A DNA stretch of 64,000 bases from contig NZ_FQZT01000008.1 of NCBI RefSeq assembly GCF_900142125.1, positions 93,509-157,508 on the forward strand. Reading direction: 5' to 3'. Shown piece after piece: positions 16,923-24,696 of the stretch. The notes beneath the pieces were generated by a model. It had not been told where the DNA came from and did not search any database. It worked only from the letters and a program-made list of their open reading frames with translations. Source of the stretch: Malonomonas rubra DSM 5091. GTDB lineage: Bacteria; Desulfobacterota; Desulfuromonadia; Desulfuromonadales; Geopsychrobacteraceae. How positions within the stretch are numbered: position 1 is the stretch's first letter; each line of letters starts with the position of its first letter. The translations under genes and the position numbers were made by a program.

Positions 16923-18089
16923 ATGAGAAGAGTTCTGACTACACTGCTGATGACCACTATCGCCATGATGCTGGCTATTCCGGCAATGGCAGCCGACACC
17001 ATCAAAATCGGCTTCAACATCCCGATGACCGGTGATATCCCGGAAGTCGGTGAAGGCTCCAAAAACGCTGCCGAAATGTACCTGGCCGATATCAACGGTG
17101 CCGGCGGCGTCGAAGTCGGTGGCAAAAAATACATGCTCGAGTTCGTCTACATGGACAACGAGTCGAAAGCCGAATCTGCTGTTACCGCAGCCCTGAAGCT
17201 GATCGAGCAGGAAGAAGTTGTTGCCATTATTGGCCCGAACTCTTCCAAGCAGGCTGTTCCAGGCGGTGGTACCGCCAACGACAACCGCGTTCCGATGATC
17301 AGCCCCTGGTCGACCAACCCGAACACCACCCTGGATCGTCCCTGGGTTTTCCGCGCTGCTTTCCTCGACCCCTTCCAAGGCCCAGTTGCAGCCAACTTTG
17401 CAGCAAAAAAATATAACGCTAAAACTGCTGCGGTTCTCTTCGACATTTCCAACGATTATTCCGTCGGCCTGGCAGAAGCGTTCAAAGCTGCCTGGGACGC
17501 AAAAGGTCTCGGTCCGGTTGTCGCTTACGAATCTCACGGCACCAAGGACCAGGACTTCTCGGCTCAACTGACCACCATTATCAAAGCAAACCCGGACTTC
17601 ATCTTTGTCCCGGACAACTACAACCAGGTTGCCCTGATCATCCCGCAGGCACGTGACCTCGGCTACAAGGGCCCCTTCATGGGCGGTGATGCCTGGGGTA
17701 CTCCTGACCTGGTCAAGCTTTGTGGCGAAGAGTGCTACGGCCAATATTTCTCCACCCATTATGCTGCCGCTGGTGCCACCGGCGCCACCAAGGTTTTCAT
17801 CGACCGCTACAAGGCAAAGTATGGTGCTGAGCCGGCTGATTACGCTGCTCTGACCTGGGATTCCATCGGCTTGCTGGTTGAAGGCATCAAGAATGCCGGC
17901 AAGGTTGAGAAGAACCCACGTAAAATGCGCCAAGCAATCCGCGACGGTCTGGCCGCCATCAAGTCGTTTGACGGCATCACCGGTTCGTCAAAATTCGACG
18001 AGCAGGGAGACCCGATCAAGTGCGCTGTCGTTGTTAAGGTGGCCAACGACGGTAGCTTCCAGTTTGAGGAATCTGTCTGCCCCGAGTAA
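16923..18089 (+). CDS. livJ: Branched-chain amino acid ABC transporter substrate-binding protein
   Basis: This 388-residue periplasmic binding protein (type I, Leu/Ile/Val family) has a clear signal peptide (RRVLTTLLMTTIAMMLAIPAMA, cleavage after AMA). The mature part begins DTIKIGFNIPMTGD, with family blocks AAEMYLADINGAGG, VVAIIGPNSSKQA and ISPWSTNPNTT. Two late cysteine pairs may form disulfides (LCGEECYG, and KCAVV with VCPE). It captures branched-chain or related amino acids for the LivHMGF transporter encoded downstream. The ATG at 16923 has GGAGG upstream. The ligand may differ from Leu/Ile/Val. Confidence 0.93.
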   Translation: MRRVLTTLLMTTIAMMLAIPAMAADTIKIGFNIPMTGDIPEVGEGSKNAAEMYLADINGAGGVEVGGKKYMLEFVYMDNESKAESAVTAALKLIEQEEVVAIIGPNSSKQAVPGGGTANDNRVPMISPWSTNPNTTLDRPWVFRAAFLDPFQGPVAANFAAKKYNAKTAAVLFDISNDYSVGLAEAFKAAWDAKGLGPVVAYESHGTKDQDFSAQLTTIIKANPDFIFVPDNYNQVALIIPQARDLGYKGPFMGGDAWGTPDLVKLCGEECYGQYFSTHYAAAGATGATKVFIDRYKAKYGAEPADYAALTWDSIGLLVEGIKNAGKVEKNPRKMRQAIRDGLAAIKSFDGITGSSKFDEQGDPIKCAVVVKVANDGSFQFEESVCPE

Positions 18090-18117
18090 TAAAAAAAGAA
18101 CATAAGTATTGTACTGT

Positions 18118-18144
18118 GCGGGGGTCTTCGGACCCCCGCTTTAC
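18118..18144 (+). promoter_or_regulatory. Strong hairpin between livJ and livH
   Basis: GCGGGGGTC, a TTCG tetraloop and GACCCCCGC make a very stable stem 28 bases after the livJ stop. A poor T tract follows. Such hairpins commonly protect the upstream mRNA or cause partial termination, so that binding protein is made in excess over permease. Confidence 0.7.
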
Positions 18145-18198
18145 TGCGTCAATTATGGCCGTTGCACGCTTTAAAGAATTACCCAAGGAAAAAGTTCA

Positions 18199-19110
18199 GT
18201 GGATTTTATTTTTCAGAATGTCTTGAACGCCTTGCAGTGGGGGAGCTTTTACGCTCTCATTGCCCTCGGCTACACCCTGGTCTACGGGGTTCTGCGTCTG
18301 ATCAACTTCGCCCATGGCGATATTTTCATGGTCGGCGCCTACATTTCTTTTTTTGTCGCCGGGTTCCTGCTCGGCCCGCTCGCCGGGCTCTCGCCGATGA
18401 TGACCTTCCTGCTCACCGTGCCGCTGACCATGATTTTAACAGCCTGCGTCGGCGTCACCCTGGAGCGGATCGCCTATCGCCCGCTGCGAAGGAAAGGCGC
18501 TCACCGGCTGTACGTGGTCATCACGGCCCTGATGTGCGGACTGATCCTCGAATACTCCAACCTGGCGGTCTTGGGTGCCAGTCGGTTGAAATTTCCGGAA
18601 CTGGTTGACAAGCAGATCTGGAACGTCGGCGGAGTCGCCATCACCAACCTGAAGGTACTGGTTATCGTCGCTGCCATAGCCGTTTTCCTGTTCCTGCAGT
18701 GGGTGGTCACCCGCACCCGGGTCGGCATGGCAATGCGAGCCATCTCCTACGACAAGTTCGCCATCCCGCTAATGGGCATTCCGATGGATAACATCATCGT
18801 TATTACTTTTATCCTCGGATCCGGATTTGCCGGACTGGCCGGTCTACTGTTTGCCATGAGCTACCCGGTGTTGGAGCCGTTCATGGGCATGCTGATTGGC
18901 TGGAAGGCCTTTATCGCCGCCGTCGTCGGTGGTATCGGCGATATCAAAGGCGCGTTCGTCGGCGGCTTTCTACTCGGCGCGATCGAGGTAGCGGTGGTCA
19001 CGGTTTTCCCGTCTACATACCGCGACCTGTTCGCCTTTACCATTCTGCTGTTGATCCTGTGGATGAAACCGACCGGTCTGTTCGGTATCCCGCAGTCGAC
19101 CAAGATTTAG
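18199..19110 (+). CDS. livH: Branched-chain amino acid ABC transporter permease LivH
   Basis: This 303-residue inner-membrane permease has about eight helices and the LivH signature GSFYALIALGYTLVYGVLRL, then INFAHGDIFMVGAY. A second block, GLLFAMSYPVLEPFMGMLIGWKAF, is followed by AAVVGGIGDIKGAFVGGF, the ATPase-contact loop. With LivM it forms the membrane channel. The frame starts at GTG 18199 with AAGGAAAA upstream. It is the second gene of the liv operon and ends 15 bases before livM. Confidence 0.95.
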   Translation: MDFIFQNVLNALQWGSFYALIALGYTLVYGVLRLINFAHGDIFMVGAYISFFVAGFLLGPLAGLSPMMTFLLTVPLTMILTACVGVTLERIAYRPLRRKGAHRLYVVITALMCGLILEYSNLAVLGASRLKFPELVDKQIWNVGGVAITNLKVLVIVAAIAVFLFLQWVVTRTRVGMAMRAISYDKFAIPLMGIPMDNIIVITFILGSGFAGLAGLLFAMSYPVLEPFMGMLIGWKAFIAAVVGGIGDIKGAFVGGFLLGAIEVAVVTVFPSTYRDLFAFTILLLILWMKPTGLFGIPQSTKI

Positions 19111-19125
19111 TTGGGAGAGATATCT

Positions 19126-20196
19126 ATGAGACAGTATTCTCTCAACGTTCTGATGGCCTTCGTTGCCATGCTGCTATTGGTCGCGGCCCATTTCGGCTGG
19201 ATCGACAACTACATCCAGATTGTCGTTATGACCATCGGCATCAACATCATCATGTCGACCAGTTTGAACCTGGTCAACGGCAACATGGGCGAATTTACCT
19301 GCGGCCACGCTGGTTTCATGTGCGTCGGCGCTTACGTTTCGTCGGTCATTTCGGTCTTTTGTTTCGGCACCAAGCTCGGCGATCCGATGCTGCCCGCCAG
19401 CTCGGTGCTGCTTGTTTTCCCGTTCATTCTGCTGATCGGTGGTGCAGTCGCTGCCGTCTCCTCGCTGCTGGTGTCGATCCCATCGTTTAAAACCCGCGAT
19501 GACTATCTGGCGATCATCTCGATTGCTGTCAACTACATGATCATCTCGGCGCTGGAGAACATGGATTTCATCGGCGGCTCACGCGGTTTCCAGGGGATGA
19601 AAGACACCTACTGGGCGATGATCGATATCTTCGACGGTCCCTGGATGCTGTTCTGGGTGATCCTGTTCACCGCCTTCAACGTCTGGGTGATCCGACGCTT
19701 CATCAGCTCGACCTACGGCAAAGGCGTCAACGCCATCTGCCAGGACGAAGTCGCCGCCGAGATCATGAGCGTCAACACCAACAAGATCAAAATCATCAAT
19801 TTTATGGTCGCTGCCGGCCTTGCTGGCTGCGCTGGCGGCCTTTACGCGCACATCATCGGTTACGTCAACCCGCAGTCGTTCAACATCCTCAAATCGACTG
19901 AAGCGATGGTCATGGTCTACCTCGGCGGTATGGGCTCGCTCTCCGGCGCCATCATCTCGGCGATCCTGTTCACCGGACTGATGGAGATCCTGCGCTCACA
20001 AGCGATCATCGACGGCCTGGTGTCACCGATAACCTTCATGTTCCCCGACTGGGAACCCTCTGCAGGTGTCATCAAGTGGGTGATGATCCCGCTGCTGCTG
20101 GTCATCGTTATGCAGTTCCGCCCGGAAGGGATCATGGGTAACCGCGAGCTGAGCGACGTGTTCCCGAAGTTGAAGAAGTTTTACAGGTTTAAATGA
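19126..20196 (+). CDS. livM: Branched-chain amino acid ABC transporter permease LivM
   Basis: This 356-residue inner-membrane permease has about nine to ten helices. It shows the LivM patterns LNLVNGNMGEFTCGHAGFMCVGAY, where family members usually have a similar GQ/GE-hall segment, and ICQDEVAAEIMSVNTNKIKI followed by MVMVYLGGMGSLSGAIISA. The ATG at 19126 has GGGAGAG upstream. The stop overlaps the first codon of livG (20193-20196), a sign of translational coupling. Confidence 0.94.
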   Translation: MRQYSLNVLMAFVAMLLLVAAHFGWIDNYIQIVVMTIGINIIMSTSLNLVNGNMGEFTCGHAGFMCVGAYVSSVISVFCFGTKLGDPMLPASSVLLVFPFILLIGGAVAAVSSLLVSIPSFKTRDDYLAIISIAVNYMIISALENMDFIGGSRGFQGMKDTYWAMIDIFDGPWMLFWVILFTAFNVWVIRRFISSTYGKGVNAICQDEVAAEIMSVNTNKIKIINFMVAAGLAGCAGGLYAHIIGYVNPQSFNILKSTEAMVMVYLGGMGSLSGAIISAILFTGLMEILRSQAIIDGLVSPITFMFPDWEPSAGVIKWVMIPLLLVIVMQFRPEGIMGNRELSDVFPKLKKFYRFK

Positions 20197-20993
20197 TGGC
20201 ACAGACACAAATACAAACAGACACCACACCGGTTCTCGAAGTCCGCGGCATGACCCAGCAGTTCGGCGGCTTGCGCGCCGTGTCCGACTTCAACGTCAAG
20301 CTGATGCCGGGAGAGTTGACCGGACTAATCGGCCCGAACGGTGCCGGCAAGACCACCGTCTTCAACCTGGTCAGCGGCTTTTACCAGCCGACCGTCGGCG
20401 AGATCTTCATCAACGGCCAGCCAACGGCGGGCCTCAAGCCACACAAGGTCACTTCGCTCGGTGTCGCCCGGACGTTTCAGAACATTCGCCTCTGGAACGA
20501 CATGACGGTGCTCGACAACATCCGCGTGGCCCAACACTACTGGCTCAACTACGGCTTTTTCAGCAGCGTCTTCCGCACCAAACAGTACAAGCAGCGCGAG
20601 GCACAGATTTCCGAAGAAGCCTATGAGCTGCTGGAAGTCTTCGACCTGATGCAATTCGCCGACGAGTTCCCGAAGAACCTGCCCTACGGAACCCAGCGCA
20701 AACTGGAGATCGCTCGCGCTCTGTCAACCCACCCGAAGCTGCTCCTGCTGGATGAGCCGGCTGCCGGGCTCAACTCGGCCGATGCGAAAGACCTGATCCG
20801 ACTGGTGCGCTGGATCCATGAGAAGTTCGACGTCACCATCTGGATGATTGAGCACCATATGGACGTCATGATGGAACTCTGCGAACAGATCAAGGTCATT
20901 GATTTCGGTGAAACCATCGCCGAGGGCGATCCCGAAGAAATCCGCAACCACCCCGCGGTTATCACCGCGTACCTGGGAGATGATAATATCTGA
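20193..20993 (+). CDS. livG: Branched-chain amino acid ABC transporter ATP-binding protein LivG
   Basis: This 266-residue ATPase has a Walker A motif GPNGAGKTT, Q-loop in FQNIRLW, a signature region NLPYGTQRKLEIARAL, Walker B LLLLDEPAAGLN and H-loop IEHHMD. The signature differs from LSGGQ, as usual for LivG. A C-terminal extension of the LivG type (FGETIAEGDPEEI, then YLGDD) is present. It energises import together with LivF. The start codon overlaps livM, and the stop overlaps the ATG of livF by one base. Confidence 0.95.
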   Translation: MMAQTQIQTDTTPVLEVRGMTQQFGGLRAVSDFNVKLMPGELTGLIGPNGAGKTTVFNLVSGFYQPTVGEIFINGQPTAGLKPHKVTSLGVARTFQNIRLWNDMTVLDNIRVAQHYWLNYGFFSSVFRTKQYKQREAQISEEAYELLEVFDLMQFADEFPKNLPYGTQRKLEIARALSTHPKLLLLDEPAAGLNSADAKDLIRLVRWIHEKFDVTIWMIEHHMDVMMELCEQIKVIDFGETIAEGDPEEIRNHPAVITAYLGDDNI

Positions 20994-21718
20994 TGCTGCT
21001 GCAAGTCGAAAATCTCGAAGTCAAGTACGGTAATATTCAGGCGCTGCACGGGATCAGCTTTCATGTTAACGAAGGCGAGATCGTCACCCTGATCGGTGCC
21101 AACGGTGCCGGCAAGACCACCAGCCTCTATACCATCACCCGTCTGCCGCCGCCGGAAGCACCGCGCGTTGTCGGTGGCGATATCAAGTTTATGGGCGAAT
21201 CGATCCTCAAAACCCGCCCGAGCGACGTGGTGAAAAAACTGCACCTCGCCCTCTCCCCCGAGGGACGGCGGATCTTCGGTAATCTGACGGTCATGGAAAA
21301 CCTGAAGCTGGCGACCTACGCCCGCGAAAAAGGTGCCGATCTGGATTCTGAGTACGAGCGAATATTCGAGCTGTTCCCTCGCCTGAAAGAACGTCGAAAC
21401 CAGCGCAGCGAATCTCTCTCCGGTGGTGAACAGCAGATGCTCGCCGTCGGCCGCGCCCTGATGACCGGCTGTAAAATCCTGCTGCTCGACGAGCCCTCAA
21501 TGGGTCTGGCGCCGGTGCTCAAATACGAGCTGTTTCGCAAACTGAAGCAACTCAATGAAGAAGGGATGACCATACTGCTGGTTGAGCAAAATGCGAATCT
21601 GGCACTCCACCTGGCACATCGGGGTTATGTACTCGACACCGGCAATATTGTCGCCGAGGGGACTAGCGAGGAATTGCTGGGGAACCCGGAGGTGAAAAAA
21701 GCTTACTTGGGGGGATAA
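20993..21718 (+). CDS. livF: Branched-chain amino acid ABC transporter ATP-binding protein LivF
   Basis: This 241-residue ATPase has Walker A GANGAGKTT, signature LSGGEQQMLAVGRAL, Walker B LLLLDEPSMGLAP and H-loop LLVEQNANLAL, the standard LivF set. It ends with VKKAYLGG. It is the last gene of the liv operon and is followed by a long terminator. The final 21 bases of coding sequence reappear at 22980-23000 (20 of 21 identical). Confidence 0.95.
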   Translation: MLLQVENLEVKYGNIQALHGISFHVNEGEIVTLIGANGAGKTTSLYTITRLPPPEAPRVVGGDIKFMGESILKTRPSDVVKKLHLALSPEGRRIFGNLTVMENLKLATYAREKGADLDSEYERIFELFPRLKERRNQRSESLSGGEQQMLAVGRALMTGCKILLLDEPSMGLAPVLKYELFRKLKQLNEEGMTILLVEQNANLALHLAHRGYVLDTGNIVAEGTSEELLGNPEVKKAYLGG

Positions 21719-21746
21719 AATTTACACTTCTGATTTTGGTTCTATT

Positions 21747-21793
21747 CTGACAAAAAGCCACTGTTGTTAGTTACAGCAGTGGCTTTTTGTCAG
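21747..21793 (+). terminator. Liv operon terminator
   Basis: CTGACAAAAAGCCACTG at 21747-21763 and its complement at 21777-21793 form a stem of about 17 pairs with T run inside the right arm. It is symmetrical enough to act from both sides. A related sequence lies at 23049-23088. Confidence 0.85.
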
Positions 21794-21997
21794 AAAGAAT
21801 TAAAAGAGAGGAACATGAAAGGTCAAATACAGATCTCTTTGCGAACTGTCATCATCTTGAATTGCTTGCTGGAGCACCTGTCCCATCGAACTTGTCATCA
21901 CCATCTCCTTCTGGAAAACAACGCGAACGACAGAAAAAATCGCCCCTCTAAAAATGGGTGGTTATGAAAGTTCGACAAAACGCATTCTGCTGGAACA

Positions 21998-22210
21998 TCA
22001 ACTCTGCCACAGGGTCCAGGCCAGATCATTTTTATTGTTACTTTGGGTAAATTTAGCTGCGCAAGTCTGACACTGGTAATCCTGCTCTTCAAACCTTCTG
22101 GACTTAACACCTTTGAATATCCGCTGTTCACCAACTTTGCTCAATTGTTCATGCGGTTTGCTCCTGCTGTTTTTCTTGCCCTGTTCTTTACATTGCTCAC
22201 AAATACTCAT
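21998..22210 (-). CDS. Small zinc-ribbon-like protein
   Basis: This 70-residue basic protein has two CxxC pairs, CEQC near the N-terminus and CQTC near residue 48, then AAKFTQSNNKNDLAWTLWQ. The pattern suggests one zinc ribbon. Similar short proteins with a DLxWTLWQ end are known to me only as hypothetical. An AGAGAAC site precedes the ATG. It lies downstream of another zinc-ribbon gene on the same strand (54 bases), in a segment that looks inserted between livF and DUF3144. Confidence 0.6.
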   Translation of the reverse strand: MSICEQCKEQGKKNSRSKPHEQLSKVGEQRIFKGVKSRRFEEQDYQCQTCAAKFTQSNNKNDLAWTLWQS

Positions 22211-22263
22211 TATGTTCTCTTTTCATGGGTTAGTTTCCGGTATGACACAATCGCGCAGAGGGT

Positions 22264-22668
22264 TTATTTACAACGCATGATTTTTCTGCCTGTTGAGAAA
22301 AGTACCTCAATTTTTCGCGAACCGGCATTACCCTGTACCAATCCGAGACCGAAAACCGGGTGACTGATCAGGGCATTAGGCTTATAAGGTGCGGCCATTG
22401 AATACTCAATGACTTTACTTTGATCAGCGACAGCAAGCTGATTCTCCCACTTCTTCTGCTCGCTTTCGACCTTTCGCGGCGCTTGTTTGGTGTAGGCCCT
22501 TTTGGGCGCAATAGGCGGCCTGTACTTATGCTTGCGGCTACAAAGGGTGCACTCGACTTTTTCCGGCACATTGTCCACAAGACTAACAATTATCGATTCG
22601 GTATTCAGTTTGCACTTGGTACAACGGGCCTGAATCTGGTCACCAGGGGCGAGGATCGTATCGGGCAT
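22264..22668 (-). CDS. Conserved hypothetical with zinc ribbon and C-terminal CarD/SH3-like segment
   Basis: The 134-residue protein starts with a zinc ribbon (RCTKC near residue 16 and ECTLC near 40). A basic linker (about 45-80) follows, and a C-terminal SH3-like part, ALISHPVFGLGLVQGNAGSRKIEVLFSTG. The HPVFGLGxV motif recurs in delta-proteobacterial hypothetical proteins and recalls CarD-type RNA polymerase-interacting domains, but the function is not known. It shares the minus strand with the smaller zinc-ribbon gene and may be cotranscribed with it. Confidence 0.65.
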   Translation of the reverse strand: MPDTILAPGDQIQARCTKCKLNTESIIVSLVDNVPEKVECTLCSRKHKYRPPIAPKRAYTKQAPRKVESEQKKWENQLAVADQSKVIEYSMAAPYKPNALISHPVFGLGLVQGNAGSRKIEVLFSTGRKIMRCK

Positions 22669-22898
22669 TATAAACTCCCATTGGCTGAGCCAAGTTATGG
22701 CCTCTAAAGCCCAGGGAGACAGCTGGAATAAAAGAGTCGCTTGACAGGTTAATTCTATACAGACAGCGTATTGTTCTTTTCAGTCCTTATCGTACATCTC
22801 CATACGGATGGAAGGGTTGGCGTCGTATTAGAAAGGAACGGCTGTCAGCAGATTTTTAAGCTTACTCCTTTAGACACAATAAAGATAGTCAGGAGAAA

Positions 22899-22926
22899 AA
22901 AAGGGGCAGGCACCTTTTACGCCTGC
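22899..22926. repeat. REP-like hairpin remnant (GGGGCAGGCACC type)
   Basis: A run of A followed by GGGGCAGGCACCTTTT and GCCTGC forms a short hairpin. Strings of the type GGGGnCAGGCACC recur in delta-proteobacterial genomes near REP-associated (IS200-like) transposases, as I recall. No transposase is left here, so this would be a remnant. Confidence 0.3.
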
Positions 22927-22979
22927 ACTTTCCCACTAACTATCCTGTTAAGAAGCCTCCATCACATCAGCCGCCAAGG

Positions 22980-23000
22980 GTGAAGAAAGCTTACTTGGGG
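22980..23000 (+). repeat. Duplicate of the livF 3' coding end
   Basis: This 21-base stretch differs by one base from livF codons at 21692-21712 (VKKAYLG). Upstream of it there is no further livF similarity. About 50 bases downstream lies a GACAAAAAG(C/T)CACTGTT string like that of the livF terminator. It looks like a fragment left by a duplication or insertion event. Confidence 0.6.
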
Positions 23001-23048
23001 TTGCAGGTTTGCCCTTATGCTCTCGATTCGTTAGGATGTTTGATTGAG

Positions 23049-23088
23049 ACAAAAAGTCACTGTTAGTTTAAACTACGGTGACTTTTTA
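23049..23088 (+). terminator. Terminator-like hairpin related to the livF terminator
   Basis: AAAAAGTCAC (23051-23060) pairs with GTGACTTTTT around an 18-base loop and begins with the same ACAAAAAG(C/T)CACTGTT string as the livF terminator. It probably once ended the livF-like copy and can still block read-through into DUF3144. Confidence 0.65.
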
Positions 23089-23147
23089 ATTCACAGGTTG
23101 TTTCATTGCTGCTAGATAGCAAAAATTGTGCGTGAAAGGAAAAGTAT

Positions 23148-23429
23148 ATGAGCGAAAAAATTACTGAGAAAGAACTGTTTGATATGGCCGATAAGTTTAT
23201 CTCTGTCGCAAACCAATTAGTTCAAAATAACGACCAAAACCTGCCGAAAGTCGGGGCGGCGTTTCGCTATGCCGCTGCAAGGTTCAGTGCCCACGAAGCA
23301 TCCCTTAGCACTGCGAATCTGGCTGAAGAGAGAGTAAACGCATTGGCCTGGTTTACAGAGCAGTACAACACTATGCTGCAAAAAAATTTGGACCAGTACG
23401 TTGCCCTTCAGCAAAAGGAAAATAAATAA
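23148..23429 (+). CDS. DUF3144 domain protein
   Basis: This 93-residue soluble helical protein fits DUF3144: LFDMADKFISVANQLVQ, then VGAAFRYAAARFSAHEAS and AWFTEQYNTMLQKNLDQYVAL. The function of this family is unknown. AAAGGAAAAG precedes the ATG. It is followed by a 31-base gap and a membrane-anchored hypothetical protein. Confidence 0.82.
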   Translation: MSEKITEKELFDMADKFISVANQLVQNNDQNLPKVGAAFRYAAARFSAHEASLSTANLAEERVNALAWFTEQYNTMLQKNLDQYVALQQKENK

Positions 23430-23460
23430 ACAGGGTTCATGACTCGTTAAGCATTAAAGG

Positions 23461-23874
23461 ATGGAGCCAGAAAAGGTGAATTCAATAGTTACAATAATTC
23501 TTTCGCTAATTCCATTTGTCGTGGTGGGAGGCTGGCTTGTCTACAAAGCAACAAAATCGAAGCATTCTTTCCTGGCAAAGCCTGGAGGCTCACCGCAAAA
23601 GATAAGAGTCGGGGATAAAAACTACATTGTCAGAAAAAAGTCCAGGATTCTGGCGGTTGAAAAGAAAACAGGAAAAGAAGTCATTGTCACGACCTGCGGG
23701 TTTGAAAACGAACAGACTCAGCTGGATGAAGAGCTCAAAACCCTGCCTGAAGGGGTAAAAATTCGCTACAAGCTGGACAACGGAATTTTCTCTCCAGAGG
23801 AATCTGACTGGTTAGCGGGCGAAGACTTTAGTTTTTCAGGGGTAACCCAGGTTGAAGAATATGAACAGGAATAA
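23461..23874 (+). CDS. Membrane-anchored hypothetical protein
   Basis: The 137-residue protein has one N-terminal helix (IVTIILSLIPFVVVGGWLVY, about residues 9-28) and a soluble, probably cytoplasmic domain with alternating strands (KIRVGDKNYIVRKKSRILAVEKK). I recognise no family. The ATG at 23461 has AAAGG too close for a good ribosome site; GTG at 23476 is an alternative that would keep the helix. Confidence 0.55.
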   Translation: MEPEKVNSIVTIILSLIPFVVVGGWLVYKATKSKHSFLAKPGGSPQKIRVGDKNYIVRKKSRILAVEKKTGKEVIVTTCGFENEQTQLDEELKTLPEGVKIRYKLDNGIFSPEESDWLAGEDFSFSGVTQVEEYEQE

Positions 23875-23947
23875 AAACTAGCAGACTATCGCAGCCGGCA
23901 AACTCATCGTCTCCCCTCACAGCAAACACCACAAGCAAAGGGCAACA

Positions 23948-24604
23948 ATGGAAACCAACGTCTTCGAACGCACTCACACCACTGCAACTGAAATCAGTGC
24001 ACACCTTTACAACGCCATTATCGGCATCACCCTGCTGGTCGGTTTCGCCATCAATTACGCGATGGTTAAATACATCCCGGTTGAAGCGATCCTGTCGATC
24101 AACACCTGGGTGTTTTTCATCGGCTACTTTGTCTGCTGCATGGCCGGAGTAGCCCTGTTCTCGAGATCAGACAACCCTGCGGTCAGTTTTCTCGGCTACC
24201 TGCTGGTAGTCACACCGTTCGGACTGGTGATCAACCTGGTGGTCAGCCGCTATAATCCAGCCATCGTGATCGATGCGATCCAGGCGACAGCGTTGATTAC
24301 CACCATCATGATGATCCTCGGCACCATGTACCCGGCTTTTTTCCGCGGCATCGCCCGTGGGCTCTTCGTAGCGCTGCTCTGCACCATCGTTGTCGAGCTG
24401 GTGGCGATCTTTATTTTCAAAACCCATCACACCATCATCGACTGGATCGTGGTGCTGATCTTCAGTGGTTATATCGGCGTTGACTGGGGTCGCGCCAACA
24501 GTATCCCGCGCACCGTCGATAACGCTATCGATTCGGCAGCAGCGCTTTACATGGATATCATCAACCTGTTCCTGCGCCTGGTGAGAATTCTGGGACGGCG
24601 CTAG
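23948..24604 (+). CDS. Bax inhibitor-1/YccA-like membrane protein
   Basis: This 218-residue protein has seven predicted membrane helices and a short basic C-terminus. The overall arrangement and the final DWGRANSIPRTVDNA and MDIINLFLRLVRILG match the BI-1 (UPF0005) family, in which the last helix carries an aspartate important for calcium leak in characterised members. A role in ion leak or membrane stress is inferred from the family. The call is moderate because the N-terminal half is divergent. Confidence 0.65.
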   Translation: METNVFERTHTTATEISAHLYNAIIGITLLVGFAINYAMVKYIPVEAILSINTWVFFIGYFVCCMAGVALFSRSDNPAVSFLGYLLVVTPFGLVINLVVSRYNPAIVIDAIQATALITTIMMILGTMYPAFFRGIARGLFVALLCTIVVELVAIFIFKTHHTIIDWIVVLIFSGYIGVDWGRANSIPRTVDNAIDSAAALYMDIINLFLRLVRILGRR

Positions 24605-24696
24605 GTTCAGCAAAAACACCGAGGAAGGCCAACTCAATCATCTGCATTGCGCTTTCGCTTGGCCCTTTTATTCAGATTGAAGAGCGCTGATCGCTA

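Larger units (their letters stand above)
22669..23147. other. Non-coding accessory stretch
   Basis: These 479 bases hold no credible gene. They contain a small GCAGGC / GCCTGC hairpin (22906-22926) within an A-rich/GGGGCAGGCACC string, a 21-base copy of the livF 3' end (22980-23000), and a terminator-like hairpin (23049-23088). The first part should hold the promoter of the zinc-ribbon genes. Confidence 0.5.

Noticed and set aside
16797..17933. 378-codon open frame on the minus strand
   Set aside because: It lies antisense to livJ, whose signal peptide, family blocks and ribosome site are clear. The antisense protein has no recognisable domain.
21815..21967. 50-codon frame with a good ribosome site after the liv terminator
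   Set aside because: No recognisable sequence features and no support apart from AGAGGAAC before the ATG. It lies in a disturbed interval and may be part of a remnant.
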